Positions 7,458 to 15,059 of a stretch of DNA of 20,491 nt are shown here, one piece after another. The notes beneath the pieces were generated by a model. That model searched no databases. It saw only the letters and a list, made by a program, of their open reading frames with translations, and was not told the DNA's origin. The first letter of the stretch is position 1; each line of letters begins with the position of its first letter. Made by a program: the position numbers and the translations under genes. This DNA is from CAVHXA01 sp963639765 (GTDB taxonomy: Bacteria > Bacillota > Clostridia > Oscillospirales > Oscillospiraceae). The stretch lies in NCBI GenBank assembly GCA_963639765.1, contig CAVHXA010000030.1:1-20491 (forward strand), in the 5' to 3' direction.

Positions 7458-7991
7458 GTGAACATCTGGCATGACATCGACCCGTCGCGTATTGCGGCGG
7501 AAGACTTTATTGCGGTCATTGAAATCCCCAAGGGCAGCAAAAAGAAATACGAGCTCGACAAGGAGACGGGACTGATCATCCTCGACCGGGTGCTGTATAC
7601 ATCTACCCACTATCCGGCAAACTATGGCTTTATTCCCCGCACCTACGGCGACGACGGCGACCCGCTGGATGTGCTGGTTTTGTGCAGTGAGGCGCTTGAA
7701 CCCATGACGCTGGTGCGGTGCTACCCCATCGGCTATATCTCCATGCTCGACTGCGGAAAAAACGACGAGAAGATCATTGCCATCCCCTTTGCCGACCCCA
7801 CCTACAACGGCTACCAGGACATCATGGATCTGCCGAGCCATATTTTCAGCGAAATGGCGCATTTCTTTTCGGTCTACAAGGCACTTGAGGGCAAGTCTAC
7901 CGTAGCCAGGGATGTAAACGGCCGCGCAGAGGCGGTGCGCATTATCCAACAGGCCATGGAGCACTATCTTGCCTGCTTTGCAGAGCACTGA
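7458..7991 (+). CDS. ppa: Inorganic pyrophosphatase, family I
   Basis: The product has 177 residues and hydrolyses cytosolic pyrophosphate to two phosphates, pulling biosynthetic reactions forward. The GTG at 7458 was chosen: AGGAGG lies 4-5 bases upstream and the product then begins NIWHDI, as family members do. Upstream in-frame ATG 7443 and GTG 7419 have no proper site. Signature features are EIPKGSKKKYELDK near residues 21-34, HYPANYGFIPRTYGDDGDPLDVLVL (about 50-75) with the metal-binding DGDPLD aspartates, and the KND segment near 102. The size is typical for the soluble bacterial enzyme. It is monocistronic, with an unusual leader containing repeat copy A and a GC-rich terminator straight after the stop. 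Confidence 0.95.
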   Translation: MNIWHDIDPSRIAAEDFIAVIEIPKGSKKKYELDKETGLIILDRVLYTSTHYPANYGFIPRTYGDDGDPLDVLVLCSEALEPMTLVRCYPIGYISMLDCGKNDEKIIAIPFADPTYNGYQDIMDLPSHIFSEMAHFFSVYKALEGKSTVARDVNGRAEAVRIIQQAMEHYLACFAEH

Positions 7992-7992
7992 T

Positions 7993-8025
7993 CCGCCCGT
8001 GTAATGCGCCGGGGCGGCTATTTTT
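7993..8025 (+). terminator. Intrinsic terminator of ppa
   Basis: The stem CCGCCC/GGGCGG (7993-7998 with 8012-8017) is followed by CTA and T5. The T-run overlaps the last codons of the convergent membrane-protein gene. Confidence 0.7.
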
Positions 8026-9964
8026 CGCCTGCCCAGCGTGAGAGCAGTATCGACGGAAGCGTCCATACGGCGGCATACAGCAGAACGTTTCCGGCATTGA
8101 GCGAATAGACCGAGCCGGTAAAGGTGAGGGAAAACAGCAGCAGCAGCCCGAGAATACCGCCGGTCAGACTGCAGCCCGCATTGATGCGCGTGAGGCGGTT
8201 GAGCTGTCTGCCGCCGACCAGGGCCCGGGCCATGGGACGAAGTCCGTGCGTGGAAAAAACAGCCGCTCTGGACGACTCGGCCCCGTCATCGGGGGTACAG
8301 AGGGCGATGCGGTCTGCCATGGAGGGATAGACAAAACGGTCGCTCTGCAGGCGGAAGCACTGGCGTACGAAGGCCGGCGTGAGCAGAAAATCTCTGGTGG
8401 CAAGAATCAGCTTCAGGTCGCGGCAGCCCTGCAGTGTGCGCAGGGCAGAGCGCACGGAGGCCGTGGGTGTGTAGCGGATGCCGATGACTCCGGCAAGCTC
8501 GGCGTTGATCGAAACATACAGCGCCTGGCGAACCGATACACCCTCCGGCAGACGCACGCCCATCAGACGCATAAAGCTCAGAGAGCCCACAAGAACGATG
8601 CTGCCCTGCACCTCGGCACCAAGGCCGCCGCCTTCGTATGCGCGGTAGTCGCCGCACTCGAAAATCCGACTGTGCGACTGCTGCAGAAGCGGGAGTACGG
8701 CGTCGTAGAGTCTTCCGCCGTCGTGCGCAAGCACGGCACCGCAGCAGCCAAGCACCTGACCGGGCGTGTAGCTGTTGTAGACCTTCAGCCCGCTGTTGCG
8801 CACACTGCCCTCGGGCATAAGGTCCTCATCGGTCAGGATCACGGCTCCGGTCCGACGGCAGACCTGTGCTCCCGCCCACCCGCACAGCGCGGCTCCGGCC
8901 TGTGAAAGGGCCTTTGCCAGAAGGGCAAAGGGACGGCTGAAGCCGATGGCACCCGCAGCCGGCAGTGCACCGCAGAGAATGGCGGAGCAGCAGGTCAGAT
9001 AGGGAGTTGAGGCGTGCAGGCTGCTTATGAGTGCAAGCAGCAGAGCGAGCAGTGCGGCAATCGGAGAATAGACAGACAGAACATTCCGGCACAGGTCGCT
9101 GTTTTCAAGATCCAGAATAAAGCCGGAGGTCGGGCACTGCGTGCGCAGCATGCAGTCGGTTACCCCCTGATGGTTCCGGAAGCAGACGGCACTGTCCGGC
9201 TCGTCGGCTCCGCTGATGACCTTTACCGTGCGGCGCATGGCAGCGTTGCTCTGACAAAGGCCCCACAGCCCGAAGAACAGTCCGACCATGGGCACGGCAC
9301 AATAGGGGACGGCCGTATCGGCACAGGTGAGGGCGTCGGCCAGGGTGACGAAGGCTGTGAGCACGGTGAGCCCTTCTGTTCCGAACCGTCCGCAGGAAAG
9401 ATCGTATACGGCACGAATGAGTACGTCACAGCAGACGATCAGCTGCAGCAGCAGAAGCACGGACAGAATATAACGTCCGATGCCCGAAAACGCAGCGGGC
9501 AGCCACCAGCCGAAGCAGGCGGCCAGCGTGCCGTAGGCGGCGACGATGCAGAGAAGGGCGGCCAGAGAGGTTCTGCTGCCGGTTTTGTAGACGGATTTTG
9601 TATAAAAACGATAGGCGGCCTCGGCAGAGGGCTCGGTACGCGGCTGGGCAGGCCGCCTGCGCCGCGAATGTGTGCGCGTACGCGCAGCGGACGTGTCCGG
9701 CTCCGTGTCGGAATTTCCGGAGTCGGTGCAATCGCTTTCGGGAGCATCTTCGTCCGAAACGGCAGAAGAGGGCTCGTCCTCGCCCTGAGAAGCATTTGCG
9801 GCTTCGTCGAGGCTTTCCCATGTCCAGATCAGGCGTCCGGAGGCGGAAAGGTCCGGAGCCTGCTGATCCTGCTCTGTATTTTCGGAGGTGCCGGCAAAGG
9901 AGTCAAAGTCCACCAGCTCATAGCGGCGGCTCTGAGAGTCCGGGCGGGAGGTTTCAGACTGCAT
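8018..9964 (-). CDS. P-type-ATPase-like membrane protein lacking catalytic motifs (pseudo-P1B ATPase)
   Basis: The product has 648 residues. Residues 1-125 are acidic, Ser/Thr-rich and probably disordered, ending in an Arg-rich stretch (96-109). Membrane segments are at about 134-158, 163-187, 197-212, 218-237, 298-316, 321-345, and after the soluble part at 597-619 and 624-642. This is the layout of a P1B heavy-metal ATPase, with an A-like loop, a large P/N-like loop (about 350-590) and two final helices. Local resemblances include CGALP...SRP in the sixth segment, AKALSQAGAAL, VILTDEDLMPEG where VVFDKTGTLTEG is expected, NAELAGVIGIRYTPTASVRSAL, and LATRD in place of LTGD. DKTGT, TGES and GDGxND are all missing, so transport by phosphorylation is unlikely. 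It follows rlmB by 11 bp and is probably cotranscribed. A regulatory or scaffold role is a guess. Confidence 0.72.
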   Translation of the reverse strand: MQSETSRPDSQSRRYELVDFDSFAGTSENTEQDQQAPDLSASGRLIWTWESLDEAANASQGEDEPSSAVSDEDAPESDCTDSGNSDTEPDTSAARTRTHSRRRRPAQPRTEPSAEAAYRFYTKSVYKTGSRTSLAALLCIVAAYGTLAACFGWWLPAAFSGIGRYILSVLLLLQLIVCCDVLIRAVYDLSCGRFGTEGLTVLTAFVTLADALTCADTAVPYCAVPMVGLFFGLWGLCQSNAAMRRTVKVISGADEPDSAVCFRNHQGVTDCMLRTQCPTSGFILDLENSDLCRNVLSVYSPIAALLALLLALISSLHASTPYLTCCSAILCGALPAAGAIGFSRPFALLAKALSQAGAALCGWAGAQVCRRTGAVILTDEDLMPEGSVRNSGLKVYNSYTPGQVLGCCGAVLAHDGGRLYDAVLPLLQQSHSRIFECGDYRAYEGGGLGAEVQGSIVLVGSLSFMRLMGVRLPEGVSVRQALYVSINAELAGVIGIRYTPTASVRSALRTLQGCRDLKLILATRDFLLTPAFVRQCFRLQSDRFVYPSMADRIALCTPDDGAESSRAAVFSTHGLRPMARALVGGRQLNRLTRINAGCSLTGGILGLLLLFSLTFTGSVYSLNAGNVLLYAAVWTLPSILLSRWAGEK

Positions 9965-9975
9965 GACGGGCCGCC

Positions 9976-10812
9976 TTATCCGACGGTGCGCTGGCGCACC
10001 GCCTCATATAGAACAATCGCTGCTGCCACAGAGGCGTTGAGCGAACCGATGTGACCGACCATGGGAATGCTGACGCGGACATCACAGGCCCGGCTGACCA
10101 GCCGGGACATACCGCTGCCCTCAGAGCCGATCACGAGAGCGGTGGGCCCGGAGAAATCGGCCTGGTATATGGTCTGCTCACCGTCGGCGGCAGCACCGAA
10201 CACCCACAGGCCCCGCTGCTGCAGATCGACGATGGCGGCCGTGAGGTTGGCAACTCTGGCAACGGGCAGATATTCAATCGCGCCGGCCGAGGCCTTGGCA
10301 ACCGTTGCCGTCAGGCCTGCGCTGCGTCGTTTTGGGATGATTACGCCGTGGGCACCGGCACACTCGGCCGTGCGGATGATGGCGCCGAGATTGTGCGGGT
10401 CACTCAGCTCGTCGCACAGAATCAGAAGAGGCGGCTGACCGCGACTTTCGGCAAGGGCAAGCATATCGTCAACAGAAGAAAAGCTGTGTGCGGCCACGGA
10501 GGCAATCACGCCCTGATGTACCCCGGCGGCGGACATTGCATCGAGCCTGTGCCGGTCGGCTGTGACCACCACAGCGCCTGCCTCGCGGGCAAGGGCCGCA
10601 ATACGGCCCAGCGCGGGATCGCTGCTGCCGCCGAGCAGATAAAGCTTGTCGATGGTTCTGCCGGCCCGCAGAGCCTCGAGCACGGCGTTGCGCCCCTCGA
10701 GCAGCTCGCTGCCCGCAGACTCCTGTGCGGAATCGGCGGTGTCTGCCGCGGCTCTGTCCGGCTGCTTCGCTTCTGACGGATGTCCGCCTTTGTTCTGATA
10801 GGATGGCTTCAT
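9976..10812 (-). CDS. rlmB: TrmH/SpoU-family 23S rRNA 2'-O-methyltransferase, RlmB type
   Basis: The product has 278 residues. The ATG at 10812 has GGAG 8 bases upstream; a longer open frame to 10890 would run into the promoter. Residues 1-35 are a variable, charged leader. Residues 36-107 form the small RNA-binding (SpoU_sub_bind) domain, from LLEGRNAVLEALRAG to GVHQGVIA. Residues 127-275 form the SPOUT knot domain with motif 1 (N141 to R147 in NLGAIIRTAE), motif 2 (IGSEGSGM, 228-235) and motif 3 (IPMVGHIGSLNASVA, 249-263; Ala replaces the usual Val after SLN). By family it uses S-adenosylmethionine to methylate a guanosine ribose in the peptidyl-transferase region of 23S rRNA. The membrane pseudo-ATPase gene follows 11 bp downstream. 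Confidence 0.9.
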   Translation of the reverse strand: MKPSYQNKGGHPSEAKQPDRAAADTADSAQESAGSELLEGRNAVLEALRAGRTIDKLYLLGGSSDPALGRIAALAREAGAVVVTADRHRLDAMSAAGVHQGVIASVAAHSFSSVDDMLALAESRGQPPLLILCDELSDPHNLGAIIRTAECAGAHGVIIPKRRSAGLTATVAKASAGAIEYLPVARVANLTAAIVDLQQRGLWVFGAAADGEQTIYQADFSGPTALVIGSEGSGMSRLVSRACDVRVSIPMVGHIGSLNASVAAAIVLYEAVRQRTVG

Positions 10813-10861
10813 AGCTGCAGCTCCGTTCCTGTGAAAAATCAGCGCCCTGCGGCGCGGGTGC

Positions 10862-10890
10862 ATTATACCATACTCCGCCGCCCGGGGCAA
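10862..10890 (-). promoter_or_regulatory. Promoter of the rlmB operon
   Basis: On the minus strand there is TTGCCC (10890-10885), a 17-bp spacer, then a perfect TATAAT (10867-10862) preceded by TGG (extended -10). The predicted leader is about 43 nt. Confidence 0.75.
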
Positions 10891-10907
10891 GATAAAGCCG
10901 TATGCAT

Positions 10908-10963
10908 CCCGTCGGCAGGACGGGATTGCAAAAACCGTGAAGCCTGAATTTACAGAAAATTCA
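10908..10963. other. Two inverted repeats between the rlmB and ftsH promoters
   Basis: The first is CCCGTC/GACGGG (10908-10913 with 10919-10924), a 6-bp perfect stem with a 5-nt loop and no T-run. The second is TGAATTT/AAATTCA (10945-10951 with 10957-10963), 7-bp arms 5 bp apart, ending 22 bp before the ftsH -35. The second could be an operator; no regulator is identified. Confidence 0.4.
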
Positions 10964-10985
10964 CAGCGCGGTCAAAAACCCTTTG

Positions 10986-11014
10986 TTGCCAAGATTTTGC
11001 GCCTGTGCTATCAT
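10986..11014 (+). promoter_or_regulatory. Promoter of the ftsH-trxB-trxA operon
   Basis: TTGCCA (10986-10991), a 17-bp spacer and TATCAT (11009-11014). Transcription would begin near 11021, 64 nt before the TTG start. Confidence 0.7.
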
Positions 11015-11084
11015 GACAGCCAAACGGCAGGCAATACGGTCAGCGTATCCCGAAAATCCTGCATCCGCAGTCGGAGGTAGACGC

Positions 11085-12992
11085 TTGAACAAACAGAATA
11101 ACAACAAAGACAACAAAAACGGCGGTCCGTCCCTGCGCACTGTTCTGCCGCTGATTCTGGCGGCACTGGTGCTCACGGTTGTGATCAATTCCATCGTCAG
11201 TGCTGTTTCCGGGTCATATCTCGAACAGATCACATGGTCGGACTTTATGCAGATGGTGGACAACAACGAAATTCACTCCATTCAGATTCAGTCCGACCGC
11301 ATACTCGTGCTCACACGTGAGCAGGCCGAAAAAACGCTCAACGAGCAGCAGATTTATTATACCGGTCTGCTGCCAAAAACAGAGCTGACCGACCTGATCG
11401 ACCGTCTGGTTCGACAGGGTGTGGGCGTGCAGGGTGAGATTGTTGAGGAAATGTCGCCCATTGTGTCGTTCCTCGTCTCGTGGGTGCTTCCCATTGTAGT
11501 GATGTACGGACTGTTCACACTGCTGATGAGCCGGCTGTCCAAGAACATGGGCGGCGGGATGTCCATCGGGCAGAACAAGGCCAAGGTATACATGGAAAAG
11601 CAGACCGGTGTGACCTTTGCCGACGTAGCCGGTCAGGAAGAGGCCAAGGAGGCACTCGAGGAGATTATCGACTTTTTGCACAATCCGCAGAAATACGCGG
11701 CCATCGGAGCAAAGCTGCCCAAGGGTGCGCTGCTGGTCGGCCCTCCGGGAACGGGCAAAACACTGCTGGCCAAGGCGGTTGCCGGCGAGGCCAATGTACC
11801 GTTCTTTTCCATCTCCGGTTCCGAATTTGTAGAAATGTTCGTAGGCGTAGGCGCGTCGCGCGTGCGATCCCTGTTCCAGGAGGCCAACAAGCAGGCACCG
11901 GCCATCATCTTTATCGACGAAATCGACGCCATCGGCAAAAGCCGCGACAACCGCTATTCGACCAACGACGAGCGGGAGCAGACACTCAACCAGCTTCTGA
12001 GCGAGATCGACGGCTTTGATTCCTCAAAGGGCGTGGTGATTCTGGCGGCGACCAACCGCCCGGATGTGCTCGACAAGGCTCTGCTGCGCGCAGGCCGGTT
12101 TGATCGGCGCATTGTAGTTGACCGGCCCAATCTGCAGGGCCGCTATCAGACACTCAAAGTGCACACACGCGGCATCAAGCTGGCTGAGGATGTGGATCTT
12201 AACCGCATTGCGCAGGCCACGGCCGGCGCGGTGGGCGCAGATCTGGCCAACCTGGTCAACGAGGCAGCGCTGCGTGCCGTACGCAAGGGCCGTCAGGCGG
12301 TCAATCAGCAGGATCTGCTGGTCTCATTCGAAACCGTTATCGCCGGTACGGAGAAAAAGGGCACCGTACTCACCGACATGGAAAAGCGCATCGTATCCTA
12401 CCACGAATGCGGGCACGCGCTGGTTGCTGCCCTTGAAAAGCATGCCCAGCCGGTTGCCAAGATCACAATCGTGCCCCATACCACAGGAGCTCTGGGCTAT
12501 ACCATGCAGATGCCCGAAGAAGAAAAATTCCTCAATTCCAAAGACGAGCTGCTTACCGAGCTGCGCACGCTGCTGGGCGGGCGGGCGGCCGAGCAGCTGG
12601 TATTCGGCACACAGACCACAGGTGCGGCCAACGACATCCAAAAGGCCACCACGCTTGCCAGAAGTATGGTCATGCAATACGGCATGAGCGACCGCTTTGG
12701 TCTCATGGCCCTGACGCAATCCGGAAACGACTATCTCGACGGAACGCCTGTGGTCAACTGCGCCGACACAACTGCAGCCGATGCCGATGCCGAGGTACGG
12801 CAGCTGCTCAAAACCTGCTACGACGCGGCAATAAACCTTTTAAGGGAAAACCGATCCCTGCTCGACGAGGTTGCGCTGTACCTGCTTGAAAAAGAAACCA
12901 TCACCGGTGAAGAGCTGATGCAGTATGTCAACGCCGACAGGCAGGCCATTTGCGCCGGAGAAACAGACAAGGCAGAAGATCCGGCTGAATAA
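11085..12992 (+). CDS. ftsH: ATP-dependent zinc metalloprotease FtsH
   Basis: The product has 635 residues. TTG at 11085 is the start: CGGAGGT lies 6-7 bases upstream and the length becomes typical. The open frame runs up to 10983, but this would place the promoter inside the gene. Membrane segments at about 17-40 and 125-149 flank a small extracytoplasmic domain. The AAA module has Walker A GPPGTGKT (219-226), pore motif FVGVGA (252-257), Walker B IIFIDEIDA (274-282) and the second region of homology ATNRPDVLDKALLRAGRFDR. The protease domain has zinc motif HECGH (440-444; most homologues have HEAGH) and third ligand D517 in NDIQKAT. It forms a membrane hexamer that unfolds and degrades membrane and regulatory proteins. 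It leads an operon with a thioredoxin reductase-like gene 33 bp downstream. Confidence 0.97.
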   Translation: MNKQNNNKDNKNGGPSLRTVLPLILAALVLTVVINSIVSAVSGSYLEQITWSDFMQMVDNNEIHSIQIQSDRILVLTREQAEKTLNEQQIYYTGLLPKTELTDLIDRLVRQGVGVQGEIVEEMSPIVSFLVSWVLPIVVMYGLFTLLMSRLSKNMGGGMSIGQNKAKVYMEKQTGVTFADVAGQEEAKEALEEIIDFLHNPQKYAAIGAKLPKGALLVGPPGTGKTLLAKAVAGEANVPFFSISGSEFVEMFVGVGASRVRSLFQEANKQAPAIIFIDEIDAIGKSRDNRYSTNDEREQTLNQLLSEIDGFDSSKGVVILAATNRPDVLDKALLRAGRFDRRIVVDRPNLQGRYQTLKVHTRGIKLAEDVDLNRIAQATAGAVGADLANLVNEAALRAVRKGRQAVNQQDLLVSFETVIAGTEKKGTVLTDMEKRIVSYHECGHALVAALEKHAQPVAKITIVPHTTGALGYTMQMPEEEKFLNSKDELLTELRTLLGGRAAEQLVFGTQTTGAANDIQKATTLARSMVMQYGMSDRFGLMALTQSGNDYLDGTPVVNCADTTAADADAEVRQLLKTCYDAAINLLRENRSLLDEVALYLLEKETITGEELMQYVNADRQAICAGETDKAEDPAE

Positions 12993-13025
12993 CAGGCCGA
13001 ACACAACCGCGAAACGGAGGACGAA

Positions 13026-13892
13026 ATGATCTGGATTGTAGGCGCGGGACCGGCCGGAATCAGCGCGGCACTGTATGCCCTGCGGGCCGGCGAACAGACA
13101 GGAATTCTCTATGAGCCCGGCGGCGGCAGCCTTTTGCGGGCCGGCCGCATCGAAAACTGCTACGCCGCAGGTCCTGTTGACGGAAAGACCCTGATGCAAA
13201 GAGGACTGGAACAGGCCGAGGCACTGGGCGCGCAGCTTGTCCCGGCGCAGGTTCTGGCGCTGGGCTATGGACAAAGCGGCATGGAGCTGATTTCTTCTGC
13301 CGGAGTGCATCCGGCGCAGGCAGTGATTCTGGCCACAGGCGCACCCCGCCTTGCACCGCAGATCCCGGGTCTTGCCCGGCTTGAGGGTATGGGTGTGAGC
13401 TATTGCGCCGTGTGCGACGGATTTTTCAGCCGCGGCAGGCAGGCGGCTGTATTGGGCAGCGGAAGCTTTGCCTGTTACGAGGCTGCCGCGCTGCTGCCGC
13501 TGGCCGCCGGTGTTACACTGCTGACCAACGGTCAGCCCGTCCCGAAGGATCTTCCGGAGGGCGTTGCGGTACAGACCGGACCGGTCCGCGCCCTGCACGG
13601 AGAGCAGCAGCTTGAAGGCATTGAGCTGGACGACGGCACGATTCTGCAGATCACAAGGCTGTTTGTGGCGCTGGGTACGGCGGGAAGTACGGATCTGGCC
13701 AGACAGGCGGGGGCCGTGTTAAACGGCAATGCCGTTGCGGTAGATGCGTCCATGGCCACAAACGTTCCCGGTCTCTTTGCTGCCGGAGACTGCACAGGCG
13801 GATGGATGCAGATTGTAAAGGCTGCGCATGAGGGGGCCGTTGCCGGCCTTCAGGCTGCAAAATACTGCCGGGAGCATGCGCAGTCAACCTGA
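13026..13892 (+). CDS. trxB: Thioredoxin reductase-like FAD flavoprotein
   Basis: The product has 288 residues, a little shorter than the usual 300-320. The ATG has GGAGG about 5 bases upstream. Features are FAD motif GAGPAGISAAL (6-16), ATGAPR (103-108), redox pair C127/C130 in YCAVCDGFF, a second nucleotide motif region LGSGSFACYEAA (143-154), and the C-terminal FAD contact AAGDCTGG (252-259). The segment where NADPH-dependent enzymes carry HRRxxxR reads TLLTNGQ (164-170), so NADPH binding is doubtful. NADH, or a ferredoxin/flavodoxin donor as in clostridial FFTR enzymes, are alternatives. It lies 14 bp before trxA, which makes thioredoxin its probable partner. It acts in the cytosol to reduce thioredoxin disulfides. 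The symbol is given for the family, not for a proven cofactor. Confidence 0.85.
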   Translation: MIWIVGAGPAGISAALYALRAGEQTGILYEPGGGSLLRAGRIENCYAAGPVDGKTLMQRGLEQAEALGAQLVPAQVLALGYGQSGMELISSAGVHPAQAVILATGAPRLAPQIPGLARLEGMGVSYCAVCDGFFSRGRQAAVLGSGSFACYEAAALLPLAAGVTLLTNGQPVPKDLPEGVAVQTGPVRALHGEQQLEGIELDDGTILQITRLFVALGTAGSTDLARQAGAVLNGNAVAVDASMATNVPGLFAAGDCTGGWMQIVKAAHEGAVAGLQAAKYCREHAQST

Positions 13893-13906
13893 AAGGAGAC
13901 ATAACA

Positions 13907-14227
13907 ATGGCAATCACCATTCTGACAAAAGAAAACTGGCACGGCGAGGTGCTGGAGGCAGAGCAGCCGGTTCTGGTGGATTTCTGGGCCGCGTGGTGCG
14001 GACCGTGCCGGATGCTGGCCCCCGTGGTGGAGCAGCTTGCACAGGAGTATGCCGATACGGTCCGGTTCGGAAAGGTCAACGTAGACGAGCAGCCCGAGCT
14101 TGCCGAGCAGTTTGGAATTTCGGGCATTCCCACGCTGCTGCTGTTTCAGAGCGGCAGGGTGATCGACAGGGCTGTGGGTGTGCAGCCGAAGGAAAAGCTG
14201 AAGGAGCTTCTGAAGCAGGCAAAATAG
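13907..14227 (+). CDS. trxA: Thioredoxin
   Basis: The product has 106 residues, the classic thioredoxin length. The ATG follows AAGGAGA. Key features are DFWAAWCGPC (active-site cysteines at about 32 and 35), the buried-Asp region VDFW at about 25, KVNVDEQPELAEQFGISGIPTLLLF with the cis-Pro at about residue 75, and a C-terminal helix ending KELLKQAK. It is a cytosolic dithiol carrier that reduces protein disulfides and is itself reduced by the upstream flavoprotein. It closes the ftsH operon: a strong terminator begins 18 bases after its stop. The coupling of the membrane protease to a thiol-redox pair in one transcript suggests a shared stress role, which is inference. Confidence 0.97.
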   Translation: MAITILTKENWHGEVLEAEQPVLVDFWAAWCGPCRMLAPVVEQLAQEYADTVRFGKVNVDEQPELAEQFGISGIPTLLLFQSGRVIDRAVGVQPKEKLKELLKQAK

Positions 14228-14244
14228 CCATATTTGCATGAAAG

Positions 14245-14286
14245 CAGGCGGAAAGGCCGGGAAATCCGACTTTTTCCGCCTGTTTT
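14245..14286 (+). terminator. Intrinsic terminator of the ftsH-trxB-trxA operon
   Basis: A 10-bp stem (14245-14254 with 14273-14282) with an 18-nt loop that can pair further is followed by TTTT (14283-14286). Confidence 0.85.
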
Positions 14287-14290
14287 GTCA

Positions 14291-14372
14291 AAAGCGCCGC
14301 ACAATCGCGTCTGCGGGCCTCCGGCAATCTGCTGCCGTAAAACCCGCCTGCAACTGTGCGGTGCTGCCTTTT
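14291..14372 (+). repeat. Dispersed palindromic repeat, copy B
   Basis: About 82 bp, with a left arm AAAGC-GCCGCACAAT (14291-14305) that pairs with the right arm at 14352-14372 except for a short gap on the left. Right arm TGTGCGGTGCTGCCT (14355-14369) is identical to copy A at 7418-7432. The core GTCTGCGGGCCTCCGGC-AATCT also aligns with copy A. It sits 4 bases after the trxA terminator and holds no open frame. Confidence 0.75.
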
Positions 14373-14434
14373 TCGCATGCTGCGCCCTGTGCCGGCAGGG
14401 AACTGCATCCGGGTCTGTGACTGTAATGCAGACA

Positions 14435-14457
14435 GCGCCCGCCGTGACGGCGGGCGC
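14435..14457 (-). terminator. Strong GC hairpin, possible terminator of the AbrB-family gene
   Basis: A perfect 10-bp stem GCGCCCGCCG/CGGCGGGCGC with a 3-nt loop lies 20 bases past the stop of the minus-strand regulator gene. No T-run follows on either strand, so termination would not be of the classical kind. A weaker inverted repeat, CTGCAT/ATGCAG (14403-14408 with 14426-14431), lies next to it. Confidence 0.45.
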
Positions 14458-14477
14458 AGGTCGATTCCTTCTCCGGA

Positions 14478-14723
14478 TTATATGGTGGTTTTGATGTCGT
14501 GCAGGCAGCGGCTGCAGATGCTTTTGCCCTTGTAGGTGACAATGTCGGCGGCGTCGCCGCAGAACATACAGGCAGGAGCATATTTTTTGAGAACAATGCG
14601 ATCCTCGTCTACGTAGATTTCAACGGGGTCGCCGGTTGAGATGTCGAGCGTGCGGCGCAGCTCGATGGGCAGCACAATACGTCCCAGCGTGTCTATTTTT
14701 CGAACGATACCGGTTGACTTCAT
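14478..14723 (-). CDS. AbrB/MazE/SpoVT-family DNA-binding protein with C-terminal zinc-ribbon-like tail
   Basis: The product has 81 residues. The ATG at 14723 has AAGGAGA about 7 bases upstream, whereas an in-frame ATG seven codons further up has no site. Residues 1-48 form the swapped-hairpin AbrB fold (STGIVRKIDTLGRIVLPIELRR, then DPVEIYVDEDRIVLKKY). In AbrB, the arginines of this loop (such as R8, R15 and R23-R24) contact DNA. Residues 53-75 contain CMFCG and CSRC, two CX2C pairs that can bind one zinc. This two-part design is common in clostridial AbrB-like transition-state regulators and would act as a dimer or tetramer. Its targets are unknown. It is divergent from the PH-like-domain gene, and a hairpin in its own leader could allow autoregulation. 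Confidence 0.88.
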   Translation of the reverse strand: MKSTGIVRKIDTLGRIVLPIELRRTLDISTGDPVEIYVDEDRIVLKKYAPACMFCGDAADIVTYKGKSICSRCLHDIKTTI

Positions 14724-14747
14724 AAGTATTCTCTCCTTGTTCAAGGC

Positions 14748-14766
14748 CCCTGTACGGTGGACAGGG
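14748..14766 (-). promoter_or_regulatory. Inverted repeat in the leader of the AbrB-family gene
   Basis: CCCTGT (14748-14753) and ACAGGG (14761-14766) are separated by 7 bases. CCTTG/CAAGG with a 2-nt spacer overlaps the ribosome binding site region just downstream (14735-14746). Either could be an operator or could mask translation. Confidence 0.4.
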
Positions 14767-14794
14767 ACACAATCAATCCCGGACTGCTGCGGTT

Positions 14795-14823
14795 ATTATA
14801 ACGAGTCAGGTAAATTTCGTCAA
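14795..14823 (-). promoter_or_regulatory. Promoter of the AbrB-family gene
   Basis: On the minus strand there is TTGACG (14823-14818), a 17-bp spacer, then TATAAT (14800-14795). This is a near-consensus housekeeping promoter with a leader of about 65 nt. Confidence 0.85.
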
Positions 14824-14938
14824 TGGATTCGGGTGACCCGAAAGCAAAGTTTTCAAATCTGCAACATTTTTGCATGCGGGCCGGCCGGGCGGGATTTTTC
14901 CGATTTTTGTGAATAAAACGAAATCTTTTCCTGATGAC

Positions 14939-14967
14939 TTGACAAGACAGGTAGAAGGATTTATAGT
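14939..14967 (+). promoter_or_regulatory. Promoter of the PH-like-domain gene
   Basis: A perfect TTGACA (14939-14944), a 17-bp spacer, then TATAGT (14962-14967). The leader is about 85 nt and AT-rich, with a perfect 10-bp palindrome CTTTTAAAAG (15021-15030). Confidence 0.85.
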
Positions 14968-15059
14968 TAAAATATAAATATTTCTGTAGCAGAAGTATCT
15001 GAAAGCACTCTTTAAGCACCCTTTTAAAAGATGCGGAAAATCTGAAGGAGGAAGAAACC

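Noticed and set aside
15001..15016. CIRCE heat-shock operator half-site (GCACTC)
   Set aside because: Only one 6-base half matches and there is no partner GAGTGC at the correct distance.
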